This document shows, piece by piece, positions 34,573 to 44,198 of a stretch of 64,000 bases of DNA (position 1 is the first letter of the stretch; every line of letters starts with the position of its first letter). The DNA is taken from positions 434,001 to 498,000 of the forward strand of contig NZ_VCIX01000092.1 in assembly GCF_006345825.1 (NCBI RefSeq), in the 5' to 3' direction. Under the pieces are notes generated by a model. It was not told where the DNA came from. It saw only the letters and a list, made by a program, of their open reading frames with translations, and ran no database searches. This DNA comes from Paenibacillus paridis (GTDB taxonomy: Bacteria > Bacillota > Bacilli > Paenibacillales > Paenibacillaceae). The position numbers were made by a program, and so were the translations under genes.

Positions 34573-36620
34573 TGTCGACTCACGAGACTAATCAAGAAAA
34601 CAACATTAATCCGTTATATGATGGTCAACAGGATCCCCAATTCCAAAACCCTTATGTGGATATTGACGAATGGAGATCGGAGCCCGTGCATCATCGTTAC
34701 ATTCATGGAGGATTCATTGGCACCGAAACGCGGTTTTCGTTTTATTTTCCGCTTGAAGTGAACTATAAGGGACGTTTCTTTCAGCCGGTTTACCCTGTAC
34801 AAGGGAGCGAGAACGCGGCCCAGTTCCAGACTGAAGGCATCGATAACAAAATCGGCTTTGCTATAACTACCGGTTCTTATCTAGTAGAAACCAATATGGG
34901 CGGCGCATCCCCCGACGTTACGCTCGTCTATCGGTCAAGCGCTGCGGTGGCAAAATATTCTCGTGAGAAAGCGGCAGAGCTATTTGGGCCCCATCGTCCC
35001 TATGGTTACATTTACGGCGGGAGCGGCGGCGGATTTAAAACGATCAGCTTCTTGGAAAATACGACGGGCATCTGGGACGGCGCCGTGCCTTTCGTCATTG
35101 GAACGCCGATGGCAATTCCCAACGTGTTTACGGCTCGTGTCCATGCCATGAGAATGCTCAAAGATAAATTTCCAGGCGTGATTGACGCGCTTGAGCCTGG
35201 AGGCAGCGGGGATATGTATGCCGGGTTGAACGACGAAGAACGACAAGCCCTTGAAGAAGTAACCCGTATGGGTTTTCCGCCCAAGGCATGGTTTGCTTAC
35301 CAAGAGATAGGCGATGGCGCCCTTACCGTTTTGACGCCTGCGGTAATGAATATGGATGCCAGCTATTTTGAAGATTTTTGGACCATACCCGGATATCTTG
35401 GAGCCGATTCCGAGAGCGTGGCATCGAAGGCCCGTCTTCAATTTAAAACGATCATTACGGAAGTCGTGCGGCCGCGCAAACAAGGGAATTCGGATTCCTC
35501 GTCAGCGAACAATATGGGAGTTGACGAGGCTTGGAAAATGCTGACGGAAGCGAAAGACAACATTCCTTATTTAAAAGTCGAGAGTGTGCCAGAAGAGGGA
35601 GCTTATCTGGATGGCGCCTTCATCCGAGTAGTTAGCGGGGAGGCTGCTGGTCTGAAAATCCCACTCGGACGGATCGATGCAAACGTGGTCACGATCGGGT
35701 CGGCTTTCGGTTTTTTCGCGTCGGTTCAAAGCCTGGAAATCTTGAAAGCAGGCGATGAGATCGTGATTGACAACTCGGATTACCTCGCCATTCAAACCTA
35801 TCACCGGCATCAGGTTCCGACCAGCGATTATGCCGTATGGGATCAATTCCGGGATGAGCATGGTGAGCCGTTGTATCCTCAGCGTCCATTCTTGGTTGGC
35901 CCGGCCGTTGCTTTCGGAGGCGCAGGCTCCGTTCAAAGCGGGCGGTTCCAAGGGAAGATGATCGTCGTGCAGACGCTAATGGACGAAAGTGCATTCCCTT
36001 GGCAAGCCGACTGGTATCGGAGCAAAGTAAAAGAACAGCTAGGCGAGAACTTGGATGATAGCTTCAGACTCTGGTATGTGGATCACGCTTTGCACGCCGA
36101 TACAAGCTCGAATGGCGCGCTCGACCAGCTTCATATTGTTACGTATGTACCTGCGCTGCATCAGGCGCTTCTGGATCTGAGCGATTGGGTGGAGAGAGGC
36201 ATCGCGCCTCCAGCCAGCACTAGCTATGAAGTTATAGAAGGGCAGGTTATTGTTCCGTCCGGCGCGGCAGACCGAAAAGGAATTCAACCCGTCATCGCTC
36301 TCACAGCTAATGGCAGTGTGCGCGCAGAAGCTTCCGTGGGAGAAGAAGTTCATTTCAAAGGCATGATTGAAGTTCCGCCTAATACGGGAGGAATTGCGGC
36401 TGCAGAATGGGATTTTGAAGGGAAGGCTGATTTTCCGGTAAAAGCAGCGATTCGCCATTTAAATGAACAGGGATCGCAAGCCGTAGTTGAGGAGAAGCAC
36501 GTTTTCTCCAAGCCGGGTACGTATTTTGTCGTATTACGGGCAGCGTCAAATAGGAGCAAAAGCAGCGGCGTCTATACGCAAGTGCCAAACCTATGCCGCG
36601 TACGGGTCGTCGTGAAGTAG
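34572..36620 (+). CDS. Unusual alpha/beta-hydrolase-like protein with C-terminal PKD-like domain
   Basis: A 682-residue protein without a signal peptide. S151 in 'Y-G-G-S-G-G-G-F-K-T' fits a nucleophile elbow, and the late 'Y-V-D-H-A-L-H-A-D' could give the catalytic His. Between them lies a long insertion with beta-rich segments. The last 110 residues look like a PKD/Ig module ('A-E-W-D-F-E-G...F-S-K-P-G-T-Y-F-V-V-L-R-A'). It is coupled by a one-base overlap to a GPH transporter, so it probably processes the imported compound, for instance as an esterase or lactonase. No named family was recognised and the hydrolase call is from the elbow motif only. Confidence 0.65.
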   Translation: MSTHETNQENNINPLYDGQQDPQFQNPYVDIDEWRSEPVHHRYIHGGFIGTETRFSFYFPLEVNYKGRFFQPVYPVQGSENAAQFQTEGIDNKIGFAITTGSYLVETNMGGASPDVTLVYRSSAAVAKYSREKAAELFGPHRPYGYIYGGSGGGFKTISFLENTTGIWDGAVPFVIGTPMAIPNVFTARVHAMRMLKDKFPGVIDALEPGGSGDMYAGLNDEERQALEEVTRMGFPPKAWFAYQEIGDGALTVLTPAVMNMDASYFEDFWTIPGYLGADSESVASKARLQFKTIITEVVRPRKQGNSDSSSANNMGVDEAWKMLTEAKDNIPYLKVESVPEEGAYLDGAFIRVVSGEAAGLKIPLGRIDANVVTIGSAFGFFASVQSLEILKAGDEIVIDNSDYLAIQTYHRHQVPTSDYAVWDQFRDEHGEPLYPQRPFLVGPAVAFGGAGSVQSGRFQGKMIVVQTLMDESAFPWQADWYRSKVKEQLGENLDDSFRLWYVDHALHADTSSNGALDQLHIVTYVPALHQALLDLSDWVERGIAPPASTSYEVIEGQVIVPSGAADRKGIQPVIALTANGSVRAEASVGEEVHFKGMIEVPPNTGGIAAAEWDFEGKADFPVKAAIRHLNEQGSQAVVEEKHVFSKPGTYFVVLRAASNRSKSSGVYTQVPNLCRVRVVVK

Positions 36621-36640
36621 ATGAGCTAAATGCAAAGCAT

Positions 36641-36684
36641 AGACCGTTTCGTGTGGGCACGTCCTGCATGAACGGTCTTTTTTG
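36641..36684 (+). terminator. Terminator after the hydrolase gene
   Basis: AGACCGTT (36641-36648) and AACGGTCT (36671-36678) pair around a 22-nt loop with inner CGTG/CACG pairing, followed by TTTTTT. Confidence 0.8.
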
Positions 36685-36787
36685 CTTCACGCCTATCGAA
36701 CAGCAGTAGGGCACTCGTCTACATCATTGACCGTACGAATATATTGGAAGAGAGGGCTGGATGCAGATTGAGGGAGGAATAGTGCAA

Positions 36788-37684
36788 ATGGAGAGATTTT
36801 CTACTGCTGCAAATATACATACTGGTAGCATGGCAAGCACGCAAAAGGTGGATGGCTTTATCGATTTTATCCGTGAAGTAAATGAACTTCTACAAAAAGA
36901 AGAGGATTTATCGCCTGCTAATCAACAGGTGACAACCATGATTGCGCGCCTTTCCCAGCAATTGCGTGCCTATTATACTCCTGAGGAAATCAAGGCCGTT
37001 CTTAGGCATGAATACATGGTTACGAACCAGCTAATGTTGCAGGATAAGCTGTCACAAGCCGAATTTCAAGTAGAGCTGGCGGATTCCCAGCTGATTTGCG
37101 GGGCGGAGGATTTCATTCTGGATATCGTTGCGCGGCTGCCTTACTGGAATATATATATGGCCTTGGTTAGCGAAGAGCTGTCCACGCTGCGTCAGATGAA
37201 CCGGCAAGCTGGCCAGATGGAGAAGTTACCAATCGTATTTATTGGCAGCGGGCCGATGCCGCTCAGTCCGATTATTTTACATCTATTTGGTGAAGTTGAG
37301 GTTATTTGCCTTGAGATTGACCCAGCGGCTTATGAGGCGTCCTGCTCCTTCCTCGAAAAAGTAGGCTTAAAGTCAAAGGTGAGGGTTATTCTAGTGAACG
37401 GAGCATCGTTTGATTATAGCTCTTATAGCCAGATCTTTGTGGCTAGTCTCGTGAGGAATAAACGAGCAGTGCTTGAGCAAATTAGTCGTACATCCGTAGA
37501 CCCTCTAGTGGCTGTTCGCACAGCAGAGGGGATGAGGCAGATCATGTATGAAGCGATTGATGAATTACAGTTGAATAAGCAGGGTTGGCGGATTTTAGGA
37601 CGGACATCGCCTGATGGCAATCTGGTTATCAATTCGACGTTATTTCTGAATCGCCTTAGCGGTTCTGCCATATCGGGATCATAA
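36788..37684 (+). CDS. Nicotianamine-synthase-like protein (CntL-type aminobutanoyltransferase family)
   Basis: A 298-residue protein with an all-helical N-terminal half and a Rossmann methyltransferase-like half containing the family signature 'F-I-G-S-G-P-M-P-L-S' (151-160) followed by an acidic strand end 'C-L-E-I-D-P'. Family members use S-adenosylmethionine as an aminobutanoate donor to make nicotianamine or, with an opine dehydrogenase, the metallophores staphylopine, pseudopaline and bacillopaline. No opine dehydrogenase or metallophore transporter lies nearby. Start 36788 has GGGAGGA upstream. ATG 36761 is also possible. It is flanked by terminators, so it is monocistronic. Confidence 0.78.
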   Translation: MERFSTAANIHTGSMASTQKVDGFIDFIREVNELLQKEEDLSPANQQVTTMIARLSQQLRAYYTPEEIKAVLRHEYMVTNQLMLQDKLSQAEFQVELADSQLICGAEDFILDIVARLPYWNIYMALVSEELSTLRQMNRQAGQMEKLPIVFIGSGPMPLSPIILHLFGEVEVICLEIDPAAYEASCSFLEKVGLKSKVRVILVNGASFDYSSYSQIFVASLVRNKRAVLEQISRTSVDPLVAVRTAEGMRQIMYEAIDELQLNKQGWRILGRTSPDGNLVINSTLFLNRLSGSAISGS

Positions 37685-37711
37685 AGGCAATGCTTTTGCT
37701 GAATGATTGAT

Positions 37712-37741
37712 AAAGAGCCTCTTCCTAGGAAGAGGCTCTTT
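37712..37741. terminator. 30-bp perfect palindrome after the NAS-like gene
   Basis: AAAGAGCCTCTTCC is followed directly by its complement through a central TAGG, so the whole 30 bp is self-complementary. It begins with A-rich and ends in CTCTTT, which suggests a terminator usable on either strand. The T-run is short. Confidence 0.65.
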
Positions 37742-38093
37742 GAGGTGGACGGATATCCTGAAGAAGCGAAACTCTTTGGAAATTGTTTCTAACTGAGATG
37801 CGGAGTAGATTATCTAATCGTAGGTTTAGTGAAAATATCAGCGTTGGATCGTGAGGGAAAATGCAAACGGTACGGCAAGTATTTTATCGGTGCGTTCCCG
37901 AGGAGAAAAATGAAGTTCGCTAAGCGGGTAAGTATAAAAATATTAAAGATAGCAAAATGTTAGGTGTACTAGACAAAATAAATTCATTCCGATTATTATA
38001 ATCCTTATATATTGAAGTTCTATTAAAAAGGTTTATTTATAAATTGTTGTCATTATGTTGGAAATAGTGATGGATACAATAGGGAAGGGAGCG
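37742..38093 (+). other. Gene-free, AT-rich upstream region of the 38.1-kb AraC gene
   Basis: About 350 bp without a supported gene. It becomes strongly AT-rich from 37920, with several TATAAT-like stretches (for example around 37998-38012) that probably hold the AraC promoter. No convincing operator or RNA structure was seen. Confidence 0.5.
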
Positions 38094-38957
38094 ATGGCTG
38101 CGATGCAGGAATACGATTATGAGTTTGCTGATTTCATTTACTATACGCCGGGGGATCTGGATAAGGAAGGTCGGATATGGCCAGTTAGGGCCGGCCGCTG
38201 TTTGGCCAAGCCCAACTACAAAGTGGGACCGAAGAGAATCGAGTGTTACAGTCTTCATTTTGTGCTGGAGGGAAAGGTTCGTTTGCAGTACGAAGGCATG
38301 GAGGTGTTACTGCAGAAGGACGATGTGTTTTGTTTATTTCCAGGCCGAAAATATGCATATTCTATACTCCCCTCCGACAGCCCGCTGCAAATGAGCTGGT
38401 TGGCGGTGGACGGCGATCGGGCAATACCGCTGCTAGAGCTTGCGGGATTAACACGTGAAAATCCGTTTTGCAGAAAGGCGCTCACCTCTCGCGTTAAGGC
38501 TTCAGCAGAGCGAGTTATCCATGCGCTGGCAAATGTTCAGCGCTGGAGCCCGGCAACCGCACTGGAGTTGCAAAGTTTGATTTGCGCCTTGTTCGCGGGG
38601 TTGATTCCAAAGACGGCACCTGCTCAAGCAGCTGAGTTTGCCGGATGGATTTATGAAGCTATGAAATACATGGAATTGCATGCCTCAGAGGGAATAACGG
38701 TTCAGCAGGTAGCAGATTTCGCAGGCGTACACCGTTCCTACTTTACCCAAGTGTTTACAAGCCAAGCAGGCATGCCGCCAATGAAGTACTTGCAGCAGAT
38801 CCGCATGGACAAGGCAAAGAAGCTGCTTATGGATACGAACGCGTCAGTTACGGAGATCGCATTGTCTCTAGGTTATCCCAACCTGTACTCGTTCACTAGA
38901 GCGTTTAAGATATATTTTAAAGAATCCCCCGTAACCTTAAGGAAGACGAGCGACTAG
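38094..38957 (+). CDS. AraC-family transcriptional regulator
   Basis: A 287-residue protein with a cupin-type sensing domain ('Y-S-L-H-F-V-L-E-G-K-V-R', 'V-F-C-L-F-P-G-R-K-Y') and AraC HTH at the C-terminus ('H-R-S-Y-F-T-Q-V-F', 'Y-P-N-L-Y-S-F-T-R-A-F-K'). The start at 38094 follows GAAGGGAG closely. 38055 and 38103 are alternatives. It is similar in layout to the AraC protein at 50056-50901, and the two bracket the importer-GH51-GH2 cluster. Confidence 0.88.
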   Translation: MAAMQEYDYEFADFIYYTPGDLDKEGRIWPVRAGRCLAKPNYKVGPKRIECYSLHFVLEGKVRLQYEGMEVLLQKDDVFCLFPGRKYAYSILPSDSPLQMSWLAVDGDRAIPLLELAGLTRENPFCRKALTSRVKASAERVIHALANVQRWSPATALELQSLICALFAGLIPKTAPAQAAEFAGWIYEAMKYMELHASEGITVQQVADFAGVHRSYFTQVFTSQAGMPPMKYLQQIRMDKAKKLLMDTNASVTEIALSLGYPNLYSFTRAFKIYFKESPVTLRKTSD

Positions 38958-39033
38958 CCTGGAGCGGGCACGCAATATTTGAAAACGATTTCATTGTTGT
39001 ATATCTTGCGTTTCACAAAGGAGATTTCTAGGC

Positions 39034-40830
39034 ATGAAGCTGTCCACCCTTCGACGATGGATTTCGCCCCGTTTAAGCATCCAGGGAAAGATTTTCATTG
39101 CATTCAGTTTAGTTGCGCTGCTTTCCATTTTCTCCATTTCGGGCATTGTCTATTTGAACATGCGCGAGACGATAAAGGATAACGCGGTCACTTCGGTATC
39201 GGATAGCATTCGCCAAGCGGACGAATCTCTTAATATTATGTTGGAGGAGATCGATCGGCTAAATACTGTGGTAGTGACCAACAAAAACACAGTCATTGAT
39301 ACGCTGCTTAGCACCTCTGAGGAGATTAGCTATGAATGGTTTCTAGAGCAGAAGCGAATTGATGAATTTCTATCGGTGCTAATCGATTATAAGCCCTATA
39401 TTTCTAGAATTGCTGTCGTCGGGTTGAACGGAAAGGTTTTTTTCTCCGGCAGTCCTTGGCTGGACCGGACAATTCTTCAGTCATCCACGATGGATTATTT
39501 GTTGGGGAATGGATCGAGGCATGCCTACTTGAAGCAGACAGGCGTGTCGGGTGCTATTACTGTAGGCAGAGAAATTCGTTATAACCGCGAGACGATCGGC
39601 GTTGTCATGGTGGATCTGAACTATGATTTTATCAAGAAAACGTATGGAGTAAAGCCGACCGCCGACAGCATGCTGTATGTACTTGATAAGGAGGATGGCT
39701 TCGTCTATCAGACCGAATCGGCCCCGTCATTCGCGCCTTCTATTGAGAAGATTGTTAGTATCAGGCAGGAATTCAGGGGACCAGACGATGCGGCAGAGAT
39801 GGTCATAGCGGGAAGAACCTATACCGTGGTTAGACGTGTATCCGACTATACGGGCTGGACAACGCTGGCGCTTATCCCGATGGACTCGCTGCTTAGCGAA
39901 TCTGTGAATCTCCGCAAGCTGATGGCAGAAGTATCATTGGTTGTTTTGGTCGTCGCGTTAGTTTGCTCACTGCAGGTATCCTCACGGATCACCATAAATA
40001 TCCGCCGCTTGAAATCCATGATGATGCGGGTGAAGGATGGTAATCTAACGTTTCCCATGAAGGAAATTAAAACAAAAGACGAGGTAGGTCAGCTGTATCA
40101 CGTTTTTGTCGGCATGGTGGAGGAGCTGCAGCGGTTGCTGGAAGGGATTCGAATCAGCGAGAAGGAGAAGCGTGAGGCGGAATTGACGGCACTTCAAGCG
40201 CAAATCCGACCGCATTTTCTATACAACTCACTAAATACGATTAAATATTTGGCTAAGCTGAACGGGGTTCCCAATATCGAGGAGGTATCCGGATCGTTAA
40301 TCGAGCTGATGCGCGGGGTTCTAGGCAACTCCAACGAATATCTTACGGTTCGTGAGGAATTGGACTATGTAAGAAGCTATATCTCCATCGTGAAATATAA
40401 GTACATGCAGCCGATCCCGGTGTATGAGGAGATTGAAGATGAAGCCCTGCTGGAATGCCAGGTTCCCAAGCTTATGCTTCAGCCAATCGTAGAGAACGCG
40501 GTCATTCATGGGATCGGCTCGCTCGAGGAGGGGGGAGCGGTCATTATCCGCATTTGGGAAGAGAATCACGATCTGAAGATCGAAGTGACGGACAATGGGA
40601 AAGGCATGACTCCGGAACAGATGGAATTGCTGCTCGGAGAGAATGGCAATGGGGAGGCACCTTCGCGCTTTAGCGGCATGGGGGTTCGCAATGTACATGA
40701 ACGAATCGTACGCATGAATGGTGAACCTTACGGCGTAACCCTTTATAGCGAGCTGGGACTTTATACGAAGGTTGTTATTACGATTCCTGTTATTAGCCAT
40801 AGGGGAAAATCCAAACAAGAGGTGATCTAA
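39034..40830 (+). CDS. YesM-family sensor histidine kinase
   Basis: A 598-residue kinase with a first helix near residues 20-45, an extracellular sensing region to about 295, a second helix near 300-320, a HAMP domain and the His_kinase domain with H394 in 'I-R-P-H-F-L-Y-N-S-L'. The N- and G-boxes are 'V-E-N-A-V-I-H-G' and 'G-M-G-V-R-N-V-H-E-R'. AAAGGAG precedes the start. It lies 3 bp before its regulator and upstream of a CUT1 importer, its likely target. It is a paralogue of the 2986-4791 kinase. Confidence 0.93.
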   Translation: MKLSTLRRWISPRLSIQGKIFIAFSLVALLSIFSISGIVYLNMRETIKDNAVTSVSDSIRQADESLNIMLEEIDRLNTVVVTNKNTVIDTLLSTSEEISYEWFLEQKRIDEFLSVLIDYKPYISRIAVVGLNGKVFFSGSPWLDRTILQSSTMDYLLGNGSRHAYLKQTGVSGAITVGREIRYNRETIGVVMVDLNYDFIKKTYGVKPTADSMLYVLDKEDGFVYQTESAPSFAPSIEKIVSIRQEFRGPDDAAEMVIAGRTYTVVRRVSDYTGWTTLALIPMDSLLSESVNLRKLMAEVSLVVLVVALVCSLQVSSRITINIRRLKSMMMRVKDGNLTFPMKEIKTKDEVGQLYHVFVGMVEELQRLLEGIRISEKEKREAELTALQAQIRPHFLYNSLNTIKYLAKLNGVPNIEEVSGSLIELMRGVLGNSNEYLTVREELDYVRSYISIVKYKYMQPIPVYEEIEDEALLECQVPKLMLQPIVENAVIHGIGSLEEGGAVIIRIWEENHDLKIEVTDNGKGMTPEQMELLLGENGNGEAPSRFSGMGVRNVHERIVRMNGEPYGVTLYSELGLYTKVVITIPVISHRGKSKQEVI

Positions 40831-40833
40831 GTT

Positions 40834-42486
40834 ATGTTTCAAGTGATGCTGGTTGACGACGAGGCGCTGGTTCGCAACAACTTATGGACGCTAGTGGATT
40901 TCCGAAAGCATGGCTTCGAAATTTGCGGCGAGGCACATAACGGAGTGATGGCTTTGGCAATGATTGAACAGTCGCCACCGGATATCGCCATTATTGACGT
41001 AGATATGCCCGAGATGAACGGCGTGGAGCTTAACCGTATGATCAAAGAACGGTTTCCCACGATTAAGACGATCATGTTAAGCAGCTTCGATGATTACGAT
41101 TATGTGCGGGATTGCTTGAAGAACGGCTCCGTCGATTATTTGCTGAAGCACCGGTTGGACGGCGCAACGCTTATTGCAATGTTGAACAAAGCCGTTCTGG
41201 AGCTGCGGCAGGAGGATCGGATGTTAAAGGAGCGCAACGACCAGAAGGAAATGGCGGAATGGATGAATCCCGTGCTAATTCGTAATTATATTGCCGATCT
41301 GGTAAGGGGAAAGCCGCAGGCCCCTCAGCATTTCGAAGCCTTCGTACGGAAGAATGGTTTATACCCCCAGACGGTGAGCTACGCTGCCGCTTCCCTTCAG
41401 ATTGTTTCTTTCCTGCTGCTGACGCAAGCCAGCAGCGACGTACAGACGAATAGGCTCGTTCAGCAGGCTGTGGAGATTATGCAGCAGAGTCTGGGCGATA
41501 TTCAAGAACGCACGGCCGCGTACCTTGAGAACGGGCGTCTGGTCGTCGTCTTTTCATTCAAGGAGCGAAGCGAGCTTGCTGCTTCTAGTGAGGCTGAACG
41601 TTTGATGAGCAAGCTTCGCCATGCGTTGGAGCTATTCCTGAATTTAAAATGCGAGTACGCCGTTGGGCATTTATGCAGCAGCTTGTCCCATCTTGGGGCG
41701 AGCTACGCTTCAGCTGAGCGATCGCTTGACTCTTCTCCCGCTGCAGAACCGGCAAATCATGCCATGGCAGGGGGAAGCGGCATAAACGGCCAGCGCGTCT
41801 CGTTAACCATCGAGGAGCAGAAACAGCTGCTCCTTACGATAGAAACGCTGGATAAAGACGGCATGCAGCGATTGATTTTATCCGTATTCAACTCCATTAA
41901 GGGGCAGCCTGTCCACTCCCATTCAGTACAGATGATCATTGGCGAGCTGCTGCATATCGCGGATAAAGTGTTGAAGAAATGGCTGCCCCAGCTCGACGCT
42001 GCGCTGGACAGGCTTCCACCGCGGAGTGAGCTAGGCAGGCTTGGAAGCGTCGGAGAGATGGAACGTTGGCTGCAAGCTTTCTATGCCAACCTATTGAGCC
42101 TGCTCAAGGAGAAACATGCAGTGGGACCGTATTCGCGGCATGTATCCCAAGCGATCGGATTTATATTGGAAAGGTATGCTGTCTGCGTCACGCTTGAGCT
42201 GGCAGCAGGCGCCATTGGGCTGAATCCATCGTACTTAAGCAGATTATTCAAAGAAGAGACGAAGTCGACATTCTCGGAATATTTGAATCGGGTCCGAATC
42301 GATGCGGCGTGCAACCTGCTTGAGAGCGGTCAATACTCAATCAAGCAAATCAGCAGCCAAACGGGCTTTTCTTCCTACAATTATTTTTTCAGAGTGTTCA
42401 AGGAAATAACCGGCGTGACGCCTCAGGTTTATTTGAATAACTTGGGATCGGGAAAGTTAAGAAAAGTCGTAAAATATGTGGAGTAA
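40834..42486 (+). CDS. YesN-type response regulator with AraC DNA-binding domain
   Basis: A 550-residue regulator. The receiver domain has D8-D9 and phosphoacceptor D55 in 'I-I-D-V-D-M-P'. At the lysine position it has 'D-Y-L-L-K-H' rather than K-P. A middle domain of about 300 residues follows, then the AraC HTH from about 445 to 540 ('N-P-S-Y-L-S-R-L-F-K-E', 'F-S-S-Y-N-Y-F-F-R-V-F-K'). It begins 3 bp after the kinase stop. The importer genes start about 110 bp downstream, past a cre-like site. Confidence 0.93.
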   Translation: MFQVMLVDDEALVRNNLWTLVDFRKHGFEICGEAHNGVMALAMIEQSPPDIAIIDVDMPEMNGVELNRMIKERFPTIKTIMLSSFDDYDYVRDCLKNGSVDYLLKHRLDGATLIAMLNKAVLELRQEDRMLKERNDQKEMAEWMNPVLIRNYIADLVRGKPQAPQHFEAFVRKNGLYPQTVSYAAASLQIVSFLLLTQASSDVQTNRLVQQAVEIMQQSLGDIQERTAAYLENGRLVVVFSFKERSELAASSEAERLMSKLRHALELFLNLKCEYAVGHLCSSLSHLGASYASAERSLDSSPAAEPANHAMAGGSGINGQRVSLTIEEQKQLLLTIETLDKDGMQRLILSVFNSIKGQPVHSHSVQMIIGELLHIADKVLKKWLPQLDAALDRLPPRSELGRLGSVGEMERWLQAFYANLLSLLKEKHAVGPYSRHVSQAIGFILERYAVCVTLELAAGAIGLNPSYLSRLFKEETKSTFSEYLNRVRIDAACNLLESGQYSIKQISSQTGFSSYNYFFRVFKEITGVTPQVYLNNLGSGKLRKVVKYVE

Positions 42487-42546
42487 ATAGTCATATTATT
42501 ATAACTTCGCAGAAAAACTGGTGAATTATAATGAGTGAACACCGGC

Positions 42547-42560
42547 GGTAAACGTTTACA
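42547..42560. promoter_or_regulatory. cre-like palindrome upstream of the 42.6-kb importer
   Basis: GGTAAACGTTTACA contains a 12-bp perfect palindrome and matches the CcpA cre consensus at 13 of 14 positions. It lies 37 bp before the binding-protein start codon, so catabolite repression of the importer-GH51-GH2 operon is likely. A LacI-family repressor site is the alternative. Confidence 0.65.
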
Positions 42561-42596
42561 AAATACGGTGAATAGAACATTGGGGGTCATAGATTG

Positions 42597-44165
42597 ATGC
42601 ATAGGCACTGGGGAAGAAACGCGTTAACTACGGTGATCGTTTCCGGTCTGATTCTAGCTGGCTGCAGCAACGATGGAGGCTCGGAGACAAAGGCTTCGCC
42701 CATATCTGAAAGCGCTATTAAAGCGGAAGGATTCCCAATCGTAGACGAACCAATCCAGCTCAAGATGTTCACGCGCATCGCACCTGTTAACGGCCCGTTC
42801 AAGGACATGCCGGTATTTCAGGATTATGAGAAATTAACGAATATCCAAGTTGAATTTACCGAAGCCCCTACGGATGGTTTTGCGGAGAAAAAAAATCTGC
42901 TGTTTGCGTCCAATGAGCTTCCCGACGCTTTGTACCGGTCGGGCCTAACGCCGCTCGAAACGATTCGATATGGTTCGGGCGGCCAACTGATCCCGCTCGA
43001 GGGCTTAATCGAGCAATACGCTCCCAATTTGAAAGGCTTGATGGAGCAATATCCGGAAATCCGCTCCGCCATTACGACCCCGGAAGGGCATATTTACGCG
43101 ATACCCGGTATCGTAACGCTGGGCTCGGCACGCACGGACAAGAGATGGATCAACAAAGCTTGGTTAGAGAAGCTGAACCTTGAAGAGCCAAAGACGACGG
43201 ATGAGCTTTATCAAGTGCTGCTTGCCTTCCGCGATGGGGACCCAAACGGCAACGGAAAGCACGATGAAGTTCCGATGACTGCGCGTTTAGGGATGCCTAT
43301 CGTACAAATGATGACCGGATCGTTTGGTCTGGATCTGCAATTGGGCTATAACATTAACATCGAGGACGATAAAGTGCATATCTGGAGCGGCGACGAGCGG
43401 TACAAAGAACTTCTGATGTACTTAAACAAGCTGTATAAGGAGAAGCTTCTGGATCAAGAGATATTCTCGCATACCGAAGCCCAATTTCTGGCAAAGCAGG
43501 GCACGGGCAATACGGGCATGTTCTTCGACCAAACGAACAACAACTTCATGCCGATCGCTGATCAATATATTGGCACGGCGCCGCCAGTTGGCCCGCATGG
43601 TGACCAGATGCAAAGTCCGGCCTCACCGGTTCCGCGGGATTACGGCGCCTTCGCAATCACGTCCGTGAACAAAAATCCGGAAGCGACGATGCGCTGGGTC
43701 GACTTTTTCTACAGCGACGAAGGCTCCACCCTGCTGCGCTTTGGAAGAGAGGGCGAGCATTATGAGCTGAAGGACGGCATGCCGTATTACAAAGATGATT
43801 TTCTGGCCGTAACCGGCGCACAGGGGAAAATGACACCATATGCAGGCGGCGGAGCGCCTCACTTGATCAGTGACAAAGTAGCTTCTTTCATCAATCCGCC
43901 GCAAGTTCAAGAGGCATACGCGAAGCTGGAGCCATACATGCCGAAGATCCGTTATGCTGCTCCGATGTTCGATGAAGAGACCGCTCAGAAGGTTAACATC
44001 TTACGCAACGACATAGACAAATATATTGATGAGCAGAGCACGAAGTTTATCGTTGGCGCGCTCAGCTTCGATAAGTGGGACACATTCCAGGATACTTTGA
44101 AAAAAATGAAGCTCGATGAGCTGGAGCGGATTTATCAAGAAGCATACGACAAAATGGAGAAATAA
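42597..44165 (+). CDS. Extracellular solute-binding lipoprotein (LplA/YtcQ-like)
   Basis: A 522-residue sugar-binding protein. The signal peptide ends in the lipobox L-A-G-C at about residues 19-22, followed by a Ser/Gly-rich linker. The larger size and the EF-hand-like 'D-G-D-P-N-G-N-G-K-H-D-E' loop near residue 205 are typical of the LplA/YtcQ branch that imports oligosaccharides. Start ATG 42597 follows GGGGGT. The TTG three bases earlier is less likely. Two permease genes follow. Confidence 0.92.
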   Translation: MHRHWGRNALTTVIVSGLILAGCSNDGGSETKASPISESAIKAEGFPIVDEPIQLKMFTRIAPVNGPFKDMPVFQDYEKLTNIQVEFTEAPTDGFAEKKNLLFASNELPDALYRSGLTPLETIRYGSGGQLIPLEGLIEQYAPNLKGLMEQYPEIRSAITTPEGHIYAIPGIVTLGSARTDKRWINKAWLEKLNLEEPKTTDELYQVLLAFRDGDPNGNGKHDEVPMTARLGMPIVQMMTGSFGLDLQLGYNINIEDDKVHIWSGDERYKELLMYLNKLYKEKLLDQEIFSHTEAQFLAKQGTGNTGMFFDQTNNNFMPIADQYIGTAPPVGPHGDQMQSPASPVPRDYGAFAITSVNKNPEATMRWVDFFYSDEGSTLLRFGREGEHYELKDGMPYYKDDFLAVTGAQGKMTPYAGGGAPHLISDKVASFINPPQVQEAYAKLEPYMPKIRYAAPMFDEETAQKVNILRNDIDKYIDEQSTKFIVGALSFDKWDTFQDTLKKMKLDELERIYQEAYDKMEK

Positions 44166-44198
44166 TACCGATTCAACATCGATAAGGAGTGAATGCTC

